A DNA stretch of 14,175 bases. It comes from Prevotellaceae bacterium (lineage in GTDB: Bacteria; Bacteroidota; Bacteroidia; Bacteroidales; UBA932). Below are positions 7,004 to 13,772 of the stretch, in pieces. Numbering within the stretch: the first letter of the stretch is position 1; each line of letters begins with the position of its first letter. The position numbers and the translations under genes were made by a program. Below the pieces are notes generated by a model. It did not search any database, was not told the DNA's origin, and saw only the letters and a list, made by a program, of their open reading frames with translations. The stretch is from the NCBI GenBank assembly GCA_031259935.1, contig JAIRKV010000114.1:1-14175 (forward strand), given 5' to 3'.

Positions 7004-7582
7004 ATGAAAAAATATCCTGTTAAAATTAAAAAAATATTGATATTTACTTTTACAACACTGATATTTGCCGCATGTTCCAATGAAGAAACGGTGGTGAATA
7101 CGGAAGATCGATTAATTTCAACTTTCTATAATAATGCCATTTCAGATACAACAGGACATATCAATGTTGTAGATTCGATAATTGTTGATGGCGTTGTTAA
7201 ACTTTCGCTTGCTCTCGGTAACAGCAACAACAAAATAGAGGCAGGCGATTCGGTGAATTTTTATTATATCGGCGCAATTTTAAACTCGACAAACGTCAGT
7301 AATTATATGAATACTGCAAATATATTTACAACCAATATAGATTCGGTAGCCGTTAAATGCGGTCTTGCGGGAATGACAGGAAAAGACGTGGAAAAAGGAA
7401 TTGCAGGAAGAAATCATTACATAAAAGGTTTGGATATGGGCTTAACAATGATGAACGAATACGAAAATGCTTTAATATTTTTTCCTTCGCAACTGGCTTA
7501 CGGAGGCAATCAAGTAGGAGCAGTGCCTGCAAATTCTCCGTTAATTTTTCAAATTATTATTACCGGAATAAAAAAGAATTAA
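7004..7582 (+). CDS. FKBP-like lipoprotein 2
   Basis: The 192-residue product starts 11 bp after the previous gene, so the two share an operon. A basic N-terminus (KKYPVKIKK) and hydrophobic stretch lead to lipobox FAAC with Cys24. Residues 70-190 are FKBP-like: AGDSVNFYYIGAIL on the first strands, YIKGLDMGLTMM in place of the canonical VIPGWEEGL helix, and FFPSQLAYGGNQ followed by VPANSPLIFQIIITGI at the end. This copy is closer to canonical FKBP than the first because the LAYG loop and the GLDMGL helix are kept, although the Phe-Asp strand is replaced by an Asn/Thr-rich insertion (94-116). It probably acts as an envelope folding factor. Confidence 0.78.
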   Translation: MKKYPVKIKKILIFTFTTLIFAACSNEETVVNTEDRLISTFYNNAISDTTGHINVVDSIIVDGVVKLSLALGNSNNKIEAGDSVNFYYIGAILNSTNVSNYMNTANIFTTNIDSVAVKCGLAGMTGKDVEKGIAGRNHYIKGLDMGLTMMNEYENALIFFPSQLAYGGNQVGAVPANSPLIFQIIITGIKKN

Positions 7583-7590
7583 TACTTTTG
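7583..7590 (+). promoter_or_regulatory. Putative -7 promoter box before the third FKBP-like gene
   Basis: TACTTTTG fits TAnnTTTG and sits in the 29-bp gap between the second and third lipoprotein genes. No clear -33 TTTG stands at normal distance. It may be an internal promoter within the cluster. Confidence 0.35.
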
Positions 7591-7611
7591 TAGTTTAAAA
7601 AATATAAAGAT

Positions 7612-8685
7612 ATGAAAAAACTAATTTGTTTATCAATATTAACATCAGCATTGCTGGTATCGTGCGCAAAGGAAGAAAGCGAATCGACAGAAGCAATTCA
7701 GGACAGATTATTGCAGTCGTACATAACAGTTGTACATCATGATACGATAACTCCGACCGCTTTGGGTTATTATATAATTCAACTGAACGAAGGCACAGGA
7801 GCAACTCCTCAAAAAGGCGAATGGGTGAAATGGGACGAAACTCAACGCTACCTCGACGAAACAGTAATTTCGGTAACCGAAAAAAGCGAGGCAATACAAT
7901 ACGGACTGTTTGATTCTGACATGCAAACCACTCATTACATTCCAAATTACGGATGGCTTGATGAATCATATATTTACAGATGTCTGGCAGATGCATTTCC
8001 TAACATGAAAGAAGGAGCAAAATATCGAATCATTACGCCTCCGCGATTATTGAATACAACAGGTTCGACAAGTCAGCAATCGGGCTACACAAGTTATATT
8101 CTCGACGTTACTTTGCGCGAAGTTATTCCAAATCCGCAGGATTATGAATTCGACCAGGTAATGACATATCGCAGCATGTATTATCCCGAAATAATCGACT
8201 CGATAAAATACGGAATGTATTACAAAACCACATACGTAGCGCCTGATACGGTTTGGGAAACGGATGAAAACAACGAACTTGTTCCCGTTGTAAAAGATAC
8301 GATAAGCGCCATTGACGGACGTACGGTTTACGTAACTTATGTAGGGCGTTTTCTTGACGGATTTGTTTTCGATACAAACATTATCGACACGGCAAAAAAA
8401 CATAACATATACGATGCAAGCAGAAGTTATGACACATTGTCGTTTACGATAGGCGGCGGAAATACTGTTTATGGTTTTGACAAAATAGCGCAGCAACTCA
8501 AAACAGGAGATGCAGGATTAGGATTTTTTACATCCGAATGGGGATACAGTTATTACGGCACAAGTCCATCAACGAGCAGTTCGAGCGATTATTACGGAAC
8601 AGCAACAACTTCAACCGTTTCAACGATAATTCAACCTTACACTCCGCTGTTTTTTGAAGTTTGGGTGCATAAGATTACGCAATAA
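7612..8685 (+). CDS. FKBP-like lipoprotein 3, two-module, with a Ser/Thr/Tyr-rich loop
   Basis: The 357-residue product has a short lipoprotein signal with lipobox LVSC (Cys18). Residues 40-180 look like a very divergent FKBP-like module (IIQLNEGTGATPQKGEWVKW near the start, then YRIITPP and YTSYILDVTLREV). Residues 235-357 are a second, clearer one: VYVTYVGRFLDGFVFDT, where the Phe-Asp pair is kept, VYGFDKIAQQLKTGD, and PLFFEVWVHKI. The loop normally holding LAYG is expanded to about 30 residues rich in Ser, Thr, Tyr and Gly (about 308-338). Linker Tyr/Asp repeats lie between the modules. It completes a run of three lipoproteins likely to serve envelope protein folding or surface transport. 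Partners are unknown. Confidence 0.72.
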   Translation: MKKLICLSILTSALLVSCAKEESESTEAIQDRLLQSYITVVHHDTITPTALGYYIIQLNEGTGATPQKGEWVKWDETQRYLDETVISVTEKSEAIQYGLFDSDMQTTHYIPNYGWLDESYIYRCLADAFPNMKEGAKYRIITPPRLLNTTGSTSQQSGYTSYILDVTLREVIPNPQDYEFDQVMTYRSMYYPEIIDSIKYGMYYKTTYVAPDTVWETDENNELVPVVKDTISAIDGRTVYVTYVGRFLDGFVFDTNIIDTAKKHNIYDASRSYDTLSFTIGGGNTVYGFDKIAQQLKTGDAGLGFFTSEWGYSYYGTSPSTSSSSDYYGTATTSTVSTIIQPYTPLFFEVWVHKITQ

Positions 8686-8753
8686 ACCATCGACAACAAA
8701 ATCAATAACTAATAAGATAAACTATTTGAATATTAATATCTTAATTTATTTGG

Positions 8754-8790
8754 TAATCAGTTTTATTTACAATTAAGGAGCGGCTGATTA
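8754..8790. other. Inverted repeat TAATCAG...CTGATTA
   Basis: A 7-bp inverted repeat (8754-8760 and 8784-8790) with a 23-nt loop stands about 70 bp after the third lipoprotein gene. It lacks a following T-run on the plus strand. It may be a weak terminator, an operator for the downstream gene, or chance. Confidence 0.22.
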
Positions 8791-8834
8791 TACTTCAAAG
8801 CAGAACTCGGTGGTCTTGATTTTTATTTTACGCA

Positions 8835-8865
8835 CTTGGAAATTCTAAATTTTCATGTATCTTTG
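8835..8865 (+). promoter_or_regulatory. Promoter of the TonB-like gene (strong Bacteroidota match)
   Basis: CTTG (8835-8838), 19 bp, then TATCTTTG (8858-8865) is one of the two best promoter matches in the window. Transcription should begin close to the ATG at 8873. An in-frame ATG at 8855 lies upstream of and runs into the -7 box, so it cannot be the start of a transcript from this promoter. Confidence 0.6.
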
Positions 8866-8872
8866 CAACAGG

Positions 8873-9634
8873 ATGAATTTATTTTTTGAAGAAAAACAAA
8901 CAGTTGCGCAGCGCATTAAAAAACATCAGACAGAAATATATCTGACTGTTATACTGCATCTGCTGGCGCTTGTGTTTTTGCTTGCTTCGAAAATCAACTC
9001 GGTAAAAGAAAAAAAACTGACTGTTGCTGTAGATTTTTCGCACGAAACGGCAAGGGAAACAGAAGAAAAACTTGCAGCTGAAAAAGAAAAACTTGCAGCC
9101 GAAATTGACAAACTTTTCAAAGACGCACGCAACAGCCAAGCAATACGTAATGTTGCTGTAAATTCGGAAGATTTGCCATCTTCAATGTTGAAAGACGACA
9201 AGGGAATAAACGAAAAGGTTTACGAAGATGCGCGGCAGTTACAGGAAAAATTAGATGCCAGCCGAAAAAAAATACAGGATTTGCAAACATCAAAAAACAC
9301 GATTCCCGTTTACGACAAAACAAAAAACGATCAGTCGAATGACGAAAGCTATAAAGGAGCTTCGGTAATAACGTATACGCTCGAAGGCAGACAGGCAATG
9401 TATTTACCCGTACCTGTCTATAAATGTTTGCAGGGAGGAGATGTGTGCGTGCAGATAGAAGTAAATCAAAATGGCTATGTGATAAAAGCAAATGTGCTGC
9501 CGTCAATCTCGGCAGCTGATGAATGTTTGCGGCAGGCGGCAACAAGTGCGGCAAAATTATCGCGATTCAACGCAAATATTAACGCACCTGAATTACAGAC
9601 GGGAACTGTTGTTTACAGATTTATTGCACAATGA
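8873..9634 (+). CDS. TonB-like envelope protein with TonB C-terminal domain
   Basis: With the ATG at 8873 the product has 253 aa. A short cytoplasmic segment is followed by one membrane helix (about 21-38, LTVILHLLALVFLLAS), a charged periplasmic coiled-coil region rich in Glu, Lys and Ala (about 55-145, including the near repeats EEKLAAEKEKLAAEIDKL), and a TonB-like C-terminal domain (about 160-253). That domain has the GGDVCVQIEVNQNGYVIKA strand and the SRFNANINAP...QTGTVVYRFIA end typical of Bacteroidales homologues. Classical TonB passes proton-motive energy from ExbBD to outer-membrane receptors, but the long Pro/Lys linker of true TonB is missing, so it may be a structural or alternative partner. 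The start was decided by the promoter position. Confidence 0.75.
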   Translation: MNLFFEEKQTVAQRIKKHQTEIYLTVILHLLALVFLLASKINSVKEKKLTVAVDFSHETARETEEKLAAEKEKLAAEIDKLFKDARNSQAIRNVAVNSEDLPSSMLKDDKGINEKVYEDARQLQEKLDASRKKIQDLQTSKNTIPVYDKTKNDQSNDESYKGASVITYTLEGRQAMYLPVPVYKCLQGGDVCVQIEVNQNGYVIKANVLPSISAADECLRQAATSAAKLSRFNANINAPELQTGTVVYRFIAQ

Positions 9635-9747
9635 TTGAAACTTCACTGACACAAAATTTCAAAGTAAAAAATATTAACTGTTCACAACTTTTTGCCATCA
9701 GATTGACGATAAGATTTTTACTTCTGTTTATATTAAATATGACATAA
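9631..9747 (+). CDS. Possible 38-residue hydrophobic peptide overlapping the TonB-like stop
   Basis: An ATG overlaps the stop of the TonB-like gene as ATGA and opens 38 codons, ending LTIRFLLLFILNMT. The C-terminal half could form a short membrane segment. Translational coupling is the only support, and an AT-rich spacer easily gives such frames by chance. I recognise no family. Confidence 0.15.
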   Translation: MIETSLTQNFKVKNINCSQLFAIRLTIRFLLLFILNMT

Positions 9748-9810
9748 TATTATTAACCACGTTATCAAAACATTAAATCAACCGCATATTTCCTTAACAA
9801 TTTATAATTT

Positions 9811-9840
9811 TTTGAATTGAATTTTTTTTTATTAATTTTG
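9811..9840 (+). promoter_or_regulatory. parAB promoter
   Basis: TTTG (9811-9814), 18 bp, then TAATTTTG (9833-9840) fits the Bacteroidota consensus well and stands about 40 bp before the parA ATG. I saw no parS-like 16-bp palindrome in the flanks. Confidence 0.6.
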
Positions 9841-9880
9841 CGCTTCATTCAATATATTGAAAATAAAATTGCAAAAAACA

Positions 9881-10675
9881 ATGTCAAAAATTATAGCAAT
9901 AGCAAATCAGAAAGGAGGAGTAGGTAAAACAACAACTGCGATTAATCTGTCGGCAAGTCTGGCAGTTTTGGAACATCGCATACTGCTGATAGATGCCGAT
10001 CCGCAGGCAAACAGCACATCTACTTTGGGATTTGAATTAAACAACATTCAAAATTCCATTTACGAATGTCTGGTTGACAGAATCACGGCACACGATGCAA
10101 TACTGAATACCGAAATAAAAGGTTTTGACCTGATACCTTCTCATATTGATCTGGTAGGCGCTGAAATTGAAATGGTGAAAATTCCCGACCGCGAGCAAAT
10201 AATGAAATCCACCATCAACAGTATTAAAGATGATTATGACTTTATTATTATCGACTGCTCGCCATCGCTTGGAATAATCACCGTAAACGCATTAACGGCT
10301 GCCGATTCGGTAATTATTCCCGTTCAGTGCGAATATTATGCACTCGAAGGTTTGGGAAAATTATTGAATACAATAAAAATAATACAGACAAAACTGAATC
10401 CCGACCTTATAATTGAAGGATTTTTGCTGTCGATGTTCGATTCGCGTTTACGTCTGTCAAATCAGGTTGTTGATGAAGTACGTTCACATTTCAAAGATAT
10501 GGTTTTTGATACTGTTATACAAAGAAATGTGAAACTTGCCGAAGCGCCCTCATACAGCAAACCCGTGATTTTGTACGATGCAGGTTCAAGCGGTGCCGCA
10601 AGTTACCTGAATCTGGCAAGAGAACTGCTTCATCGCATAAAGAAAAGACAGATGGAAAAACAAAACAATAAATAA
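9881..10675 (+). CDS. parA: ParA, chromosome-partitioning ATPase
   Basis: The 264-residue product begins MSKIIAIANQKGGVGKTT. The deviant Walker A (KGGVGKTT, 11-18, with both lysines), Walker A' (LLIDADPQAN) and Walker B (DFIIIDCSPSLG) identify a Soj-type ParA. ATP-bound dimers coat the nucleoid, and ParB-parS complexes stimulate their ATPase, which drives separation of replicated origins. The length fits the chromosomal form without an N-terminal DNA-binding extension. The ATG at 9881 was chosen because it places the P-loop at the usual distance from the N-terminus; an upstream TTG at 9857 is less likely. parB follows after 48 bp. Confidence 0.95.
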   Translation: MSKIIAIANQKGGVGKTTTAINLSASLAVLEHRILLIDADPQANSTSTLGFELNNIQNSIYECLVDRITAHDAILNTEIKGFDLIPSHIDLVGAEIEMVKIPDREQIMKSTINSIKDDYDFIIIDCSPSLGIITVNALTAADSVIIPVQCEYYALEGLGKLLNTIKIIQTKLNPDLIIEGFLLSMFDSRLRLSNQVVDEVRSHFKDMVFDTVIQRNVKLAEAPSYSKPVILYDAGSSGAASYLNLARELLHRIKKRQMEKQNNK

Positions 10676-10723
10676 TAAACTTATTAAATATCCATAAATT
10701 AAAGACAGTACTGTAAATCAACT

Positions 10724-11608
10724 ATGGCAAAAAAAGAATCAGCATTAGGAAAAGGATTGGGCGCTCTGCTTGGCGATGCTCAAAATGTAGAACAGGTTCG
10801 TGAACAGGTTCGTGGAATATCTGAAATAAATATTGAGGATATCGAAGTAAATCCGTATCAGCCACGTATCAACTTTGATGAAGATGCGCTGAATGAACTT
10901 GCCGAATCGATAAAAGAACACGGAATAATTCAACCGATAACAGTTCGTCATATCGACGGTAAATATCAAATAATAAGCGGCGAACGCAGATTCAGATCTT
11001 CAATAATTGCAGGATTGAAAAAAATACCTGCATATATCAGAACATCCAACGACCAGGGTATGCTCGAACTTGCTCTGATAGAAAATATTCAGCGCGAAGA
11101 CCTGGATGCAATAGAAATTGCAACAAGTTTTAGCCGTTTGATTGAAGAATGCGACCTTACTCAGGAATCGCTTGGCAGCCGCGTAGGCAAAAAACGCGCA
11201 ACAGTTACAAACTATTTAAGGCTGCTTAAACTTCCGGCAGAAATACAGCTGTACATTCGCAACAAGCAAATGTCGATGGGACAGGCAAGAGCAATTCTTA
11301 ACATGGAAAATGAAAAACTGCAAAAAAACATTGCAAAAAAAATAGTTGATGAAAGCTGGAGCGTACGTCAGGTTGAAGATGCAGTGCGAAAACTGTCGCA
11401 GGAAAAAATACAGAACACTGCGGCAGAACAGCATATCGAGGAATTTCCCGAAAAATATTACAAACTCACCGACTCGCTGCGCAAATATTTTAACAGCAAC
11501 GTAAATATAAAACCCGAAAAAAACGGAGGAGGACGCATCATCATAACTTTCGACAATGAAGCAGAAATAGATAAATTGCTGGAAAAACTTGATGCATGGA
11601 TATGGTGA
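10724..11608 (+). CDS. parB: ParB/Spo0J, CTPase and parS-binding partition protein
   Basis: The 294-residue product has the standard ParB parts. A short N-terminal ParA-interacting stretch (ALGKGLGALLGD, 7-18) is followed by the N-domain with NPYQPR (43-48), box II GERRFR (86-91, the CTP and phosphate site) and ENIQRE (120-125). The helix-turn-helix that reads parS is near 145-166 (LTQESLGSRVGKKRATVTNY). A C-terminal dimerisation tail ends LEKLDAWIW. It loads at parS, spreads as a CTP-dependent clamp and stimulates ParA. No residue loss is visible. The next gene is a TPR protein about 400 bp on, not the DUF5683 gene expected from the usual Bacteroidales order. Confidence 0.95.
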   Translation: MAKKESALGKGLGALLGDAQNVEQVREQVRGISEINIEDIEVNPYQPRINFDEDALNELAESIKEHGIIQPITVRHIDGKYQIISGERRFRSSIIAGLKKIPAYIRTSNDQGMLELALIENIQREDLDAIEIATSFSRLIEECDLTQESLGSRVGKKRATVTNYLRLLKLPAEIQLYIRNKQMSMGQARAILNMENEKLQKNIAKKIVDESWSVRQVEDAVRKLSQEKIQNTAAEQHIEEFPEKYYKLTDSLRKYFNSNVNIKPEKNGGGRIIITFDNEAEIDKLLEKLDAWIW

Positions 11609-11738
11609 AACAGTTGAAAACAGGAAAAAATAACATATAGAATAATTTTAATTTAAGAAGTAAAAACACGGCAACAAAAATAATTTTAAAAATGTCAGGC
11701 AGATATAAAACATGTACAGAATAAATTGAATAAAAAAC

Positions 11739-11861
11739 CGTCATTGCGGGCGCAGCAGCAACAGGGAGCAATTCTTTTTCATATCAGAAATTAAATTGTT
11801 TAAAATTATAAAAATCGAGGTGTAAAAATCACCCGCTCCGGCTGCGCTCACGGCAATGACG
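11739..11861. repeat. Inverted pair of CGTCATTGC-type dispersed repeats
   Basis: CGTCATTGCGGGCGCAGC starts at 11739 and runs on to GGAGCAATTC (11774). Its relative stands inverted at 11830-11861, ending GCAATGACG at 11861. The two GC-rich arms stand in AT-rich DNA and could form a long hairpin of about 123 bp. The words resemble repeats of the CGTCATTGCGAGGAGCGAAG kind that I recall from intergenic regions of many bacterial genomes. It may act as a mRNA stabiliser or terminator after parB, or be a non-autonomous mobile element. Confidence 0.65.
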
Positions 11862-11894
11862 TTTAAGGATTTTGAAAATTAAAGATTTAAAGAG

Positions 11895-11922
11895 CATCAT
11901 TGCGAGGAGCGAAGCCACGAAG
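11895..11922 (+). repeat. Third copy of the CGTCATTGC-type repeat, direct orientation
   Basis: CATCATTGCGAGGAGCGAAG followed by CCACGAAG is close to the consensus of this repeat kind and is in the same orientation as the 11739 copy. The remainder of the 11609-12004 spacer is AT-rich, with no gene and no clear TAnnTTTG promoter. Confidence 0.6.
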
Positions 11923-11977
11923 TTAAACCAGAAAGAAGAAAAAACGGATTAATTGAGAATGAAAATAAGTAAAATAA

Positions 11978-12004
11978 ATTAATAACAATTAAAAAAATAA
12001 AATT
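11978..12004 (+). promoter_or_regulatory. AT-rich leader before the TPR gene, shared with the DUF6261 gene
   Basis: ATTAATAA, then CAATT, then AAAAAAATAAAAT ends directly before the ATG. The same blocks without CAATT precede the DUF6261 gene at 12666-12687. Unstructured A-rich leaders favour translation in Bacteroidota, which rarely use Shine-Dalgarno pairing. The likeness suggests duplication or shared control. Confidence 0.35.
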
Positions 12005-12613
12005 ATGTTTTGGAAAATTATTCAATTAATTATAAGTATATTATTGATAATTGGAGGATTATCGGGAGAGTTAGTTCTTCGATTCACTAACAGCAGCACA
12101 TTGCTGGTAATAGCCGGCTTTATATGGCTGATATATGACATAGGCGCTATTATTACGCATTTCGATAAGCGCAAAAACAATAATGTGGAAATTGATCATG
12201 CTAAACTGGAAAATTATACAGAAGCCATAGAGTGCTGGCAAAAGGCTATTGATATTAATCCAAACGATGCAGTAGCATATTATAATATGGGAAATGCTTA
12301 TGATGAGTTGGGAAATTATACCGAAGCCATAGCCTGTTATCAAAAGTCTCTTGATATTGATCCAACCGCCGCACGAGTATATAATAATATGGGATATTCT
12401 TATGCTGGGCTGGAAAATTATACCGAAGCCATATCCTGCTGGCAAAAGGCTGTTGATATTGACCCAACCGATGCACTATCATATAATAATATGGGAAGCG
12501 CTTATTATAAACTGGGAAATCATACCGAAGCCATAGACTGTTATAAAAAAGCGGCGCAGCTGGGAGACAAAAATACTCAAATATTGCTAAAAGAAAACGG
12601 ATACAGCTGGTAA
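12005..12613 (+). CDS. Membrane-anchored tetratricopeptide-repeat protein
   Basis: The 202-residue product has two N-terminal membrane helices (about 4-25 and 32-54, FWKIIQLIISILLIIGGLSG and TLLVIAGFIWLIYDIGAI), a polar linker (HFDKRKNNNVEIDHAK), then four 34-residue TPR units starting at residues 68, 102, 136 and 170. Each has the pattern L-x-N-x-T-E-A-I-x-C-[WY]-x-K and later Y-x-N-M-G-x-[AS]-Y. The last unit is shortened and acts as a cap. TPR solenoids bind partner proteins; the partner is unknown. The membrane topology would leave the repeats on one face, probably the cytoplasmic side. The gene lies in the segment that separates parB from the DUF5683 gene and is followed, 74 bp on, by a DUF6261 gene. 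Confidence 0.85.
   Translation: MFWKIIQLIISILLIIGGLSGELVLRFTNSSTLLVIAGFIWLIYDIGAIITHFDKRKNNNVEIDHAKLENYTEAIECWQKAIDINPNDAVAYYNMGNAYDELGNYTEAIACYQKSLDIDPTAARVYNNMGYSYAGLENYTEAISCWQKAVDIDPTDALSYNNMGSAYYKLGNHTEAIDCYKKAAQLGDKNTQILLKENGYSW
12206..12613 (+). repeat. Tandem 102-bp coding repeats of the TPR gene
   Basis: Units begin at 12206, 12308, 12410 and 12512, each 102 bp (34 codons). Long blocks such as ATACCGAAGCCATA and AATAATATGGGA are kept in DNA as well as protein, so the array expanded recently or is kept alike by recombination. Copy number may differ between strains. Confidence 0.8.
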
Positions 12614-12665
12614 ATGATTAATTAATACAAAGCTCGAATAATATATTAAAAACAAAAAATAATTT

Positions 12666-12687
12666 ATTAATAAAAAAATAAAATATT
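12666..12687 (+). promoter_or_regulatory. AT-rich leader before the DUF6261 gene
   Basis: ATTAATAA directly followed by AAAAAATAAAAT ends a few bases before the ATG at 12688. It matches the leader of the TPR gene at 11978-12004 except for a missing CAATT. Confidence 0.35.
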
Positions 12688-13455
12688 ATGGATACATTAA
12701 AAATAGAAAGATTCAAATTTGACAGATTGAAAAATGCGGAATTTACACTGGTAGCGCCGCATATAGTAAGTATTATTGATAAACATTCCATCGCCGAACA
12801 GCAATTGCAGAAACGCGCTGATGCGCTGAAAGCCCTTTTGCCCGAACTCGACAAAATAGAAGCGCAGGAACGTAAATGGCATGATGCAAAACAACTTGAC
12901 GAATACGAACGCCTGCGCGACTCATACGTCAACACTCTGATACGCACCGAACGCACATATTCGCGCGTGGCAGTGCAGGGATATGAAGAAGCATCGGCAA
13001 AACTTACAGCCCTGTTTGACAAGCACGGACGCGACATTGCAGACGACAGAAATACCGCCGAAACGCAACGCCTGTACAATTTGGCAGAAGACGTAGAACG
13101 CTCGGCAGGAATGTTGGATGCGCTGGCAACTTTTGCTCTTATCCCTGTTTACAACGCCATGAAAGAAGCAAATATACATTTCGACGAACTGTGGCAAAGA
13201 CGTAACGCCGAACTCAGCACAATGGAACATGTGGACAGCAAAGCAATACGGACTGCCTGCGTAAAGGCAATAAACGCTATGTACGATGGAATAGAATACT
13301 GGGCGGCAGAAAGCGAAGACCCCGCATGGAAACCGCTGATTGACGAACTGAGCAGGCTGGGCGCATATTACAAACAGCAAATAAAAGCGCGAGCAACACG
13401 GCGCAAAAACAAAGAAAGCGGCGAAGATGAATCGTTGATTAAACCCCAAAGTTAG
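12688..13455 (+). CDS. DUF6261 family protein, function unknown
   Basis: The 255-residue soluble protein has no signal peptide or membrane helix. It is largely helical and highly charged. The start KIERFKFDRLKNAEF and the later pattern YEEASAKLTALFDKHG...NTAETQRLYNLAEDVE...ALIPVYNAMKEANIHFDELW resemble my memory of DUF6261 proteins, common and often multi-copy in Bacteroidota. The C-terminus is basic then acidic (KARATRRKNKESGEDESLIK). The coding sequence is visibly more GC-rich than the neighbouring TPR gene. No catalytic motif is seen; a structural or DNA-associated role is only a guess. It lies between the TPR gene and a 41-bp repeat array that begins 10 bp after its stop. Confidence 0.72.
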   Translation: MDTLKIERFKFDRLKNAEFTLVAPHIVSIIDKHSIAEQQLQKRADALKALLPELDKIEAQERKWHDAKQLDEYERLRDSYVNTLIRTERTYSRVAVQGYEEASAKLTALFDKHGRDIADDRNTAETQRLYNLAEDVERSAGMLDALATFALIPVYNAMKEANIHFDELWQRRNAELSTMEHVDSKAIRTACVKAINAMYDGIEYWAAESEDPAWKPLIDELSRLGAYYKQQIKARATRRKNKESGEDESLIKPQS

Positions 13456-13465
13456 ATTGAAATCT

Positions 13466-13752
13466 TAAATCTGCCGGGGCGACAAGGCAAAAGAAAAAGG
13501 AAATATTAAATCTGCCGGGGCGACAGGGCAAAAGAAAAAGGAAGCGTTAAATCTGCCGGGGCGACAGGGCAAAAGAAAAAGGAAATATTAAATCTGCCGG
13601 GGCGACAAGGCAAAAGAAAAAAGAAATGTTAAATCTGCCGGGGCGACAAGGCAAAAGAAAAAAGAAACGTTAAATCTGCCGGGGCGACAAGGCAAAAGAA
13701 AAAAGAAACGTTAAATCTGCCGGGGCGACAAGACAAAAGAAAAAAGAAATGA
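13466..13752. repeat. Seven tandem 41-bp repeats
   Basis: Seven units of exactly 41 bp start at 13466, 13507, 13548, 13589, 13630, 13671 and 13712. Each begins TAAATCTGCCGGGGCGACAA and continues GGCAAAAGAAAAA plus a variable end. The unit is not a multiple of three and its TAA enters every frame in turn, so it is not coding. Units 1-3 have AAAAAGG and units 4-7 AAAAAAG, an ordered drift showing stepwise duplication. TGCC and GGCA within the unit could pair as a small hairpin; unit 7 breaks this with GACA. No unique spacers exist, so it is not CRISPR. Confidence 0.92.
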
Positions 13753-13772
13753 TAATGAAAATTAAATTTTGA
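13749..13772 (+). other. Eight-codon mini-frame whose stop overlaps the DUF5683 TTG start
   Basis: ATG ATA ATG AAA ATT AAA TTT TGA ends in the sequence TTGA that also starts the DUF5683 reading frame. It may be a leader for translational coupling, or a sign of a one-base indel in the following run of eight As. Confidence 0.3.

Noticed and set aside
9857..9880. Upstream TTG start for ParA
   Set aside because: The ATG at 9881 puts the deviant Walker A motif at its normal place; the extra eight residues have no family support.
9635..9880. parS site near parAB
   Set aside because: I looked for a TGTTTCACGTGAAACA-like palindrome around the genes and found none. parS sites may lie elsewhere.
11609..12004. 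Insertion sequence or transposase remnant
   Set aside because: No transposase-like frame is present; only short repeats are seen.
13466..13752. CRISPR array
   Set aside because: Units follow each other directly with no unique spacers, and no cas gene is present. The same holds for the 21-bp array.
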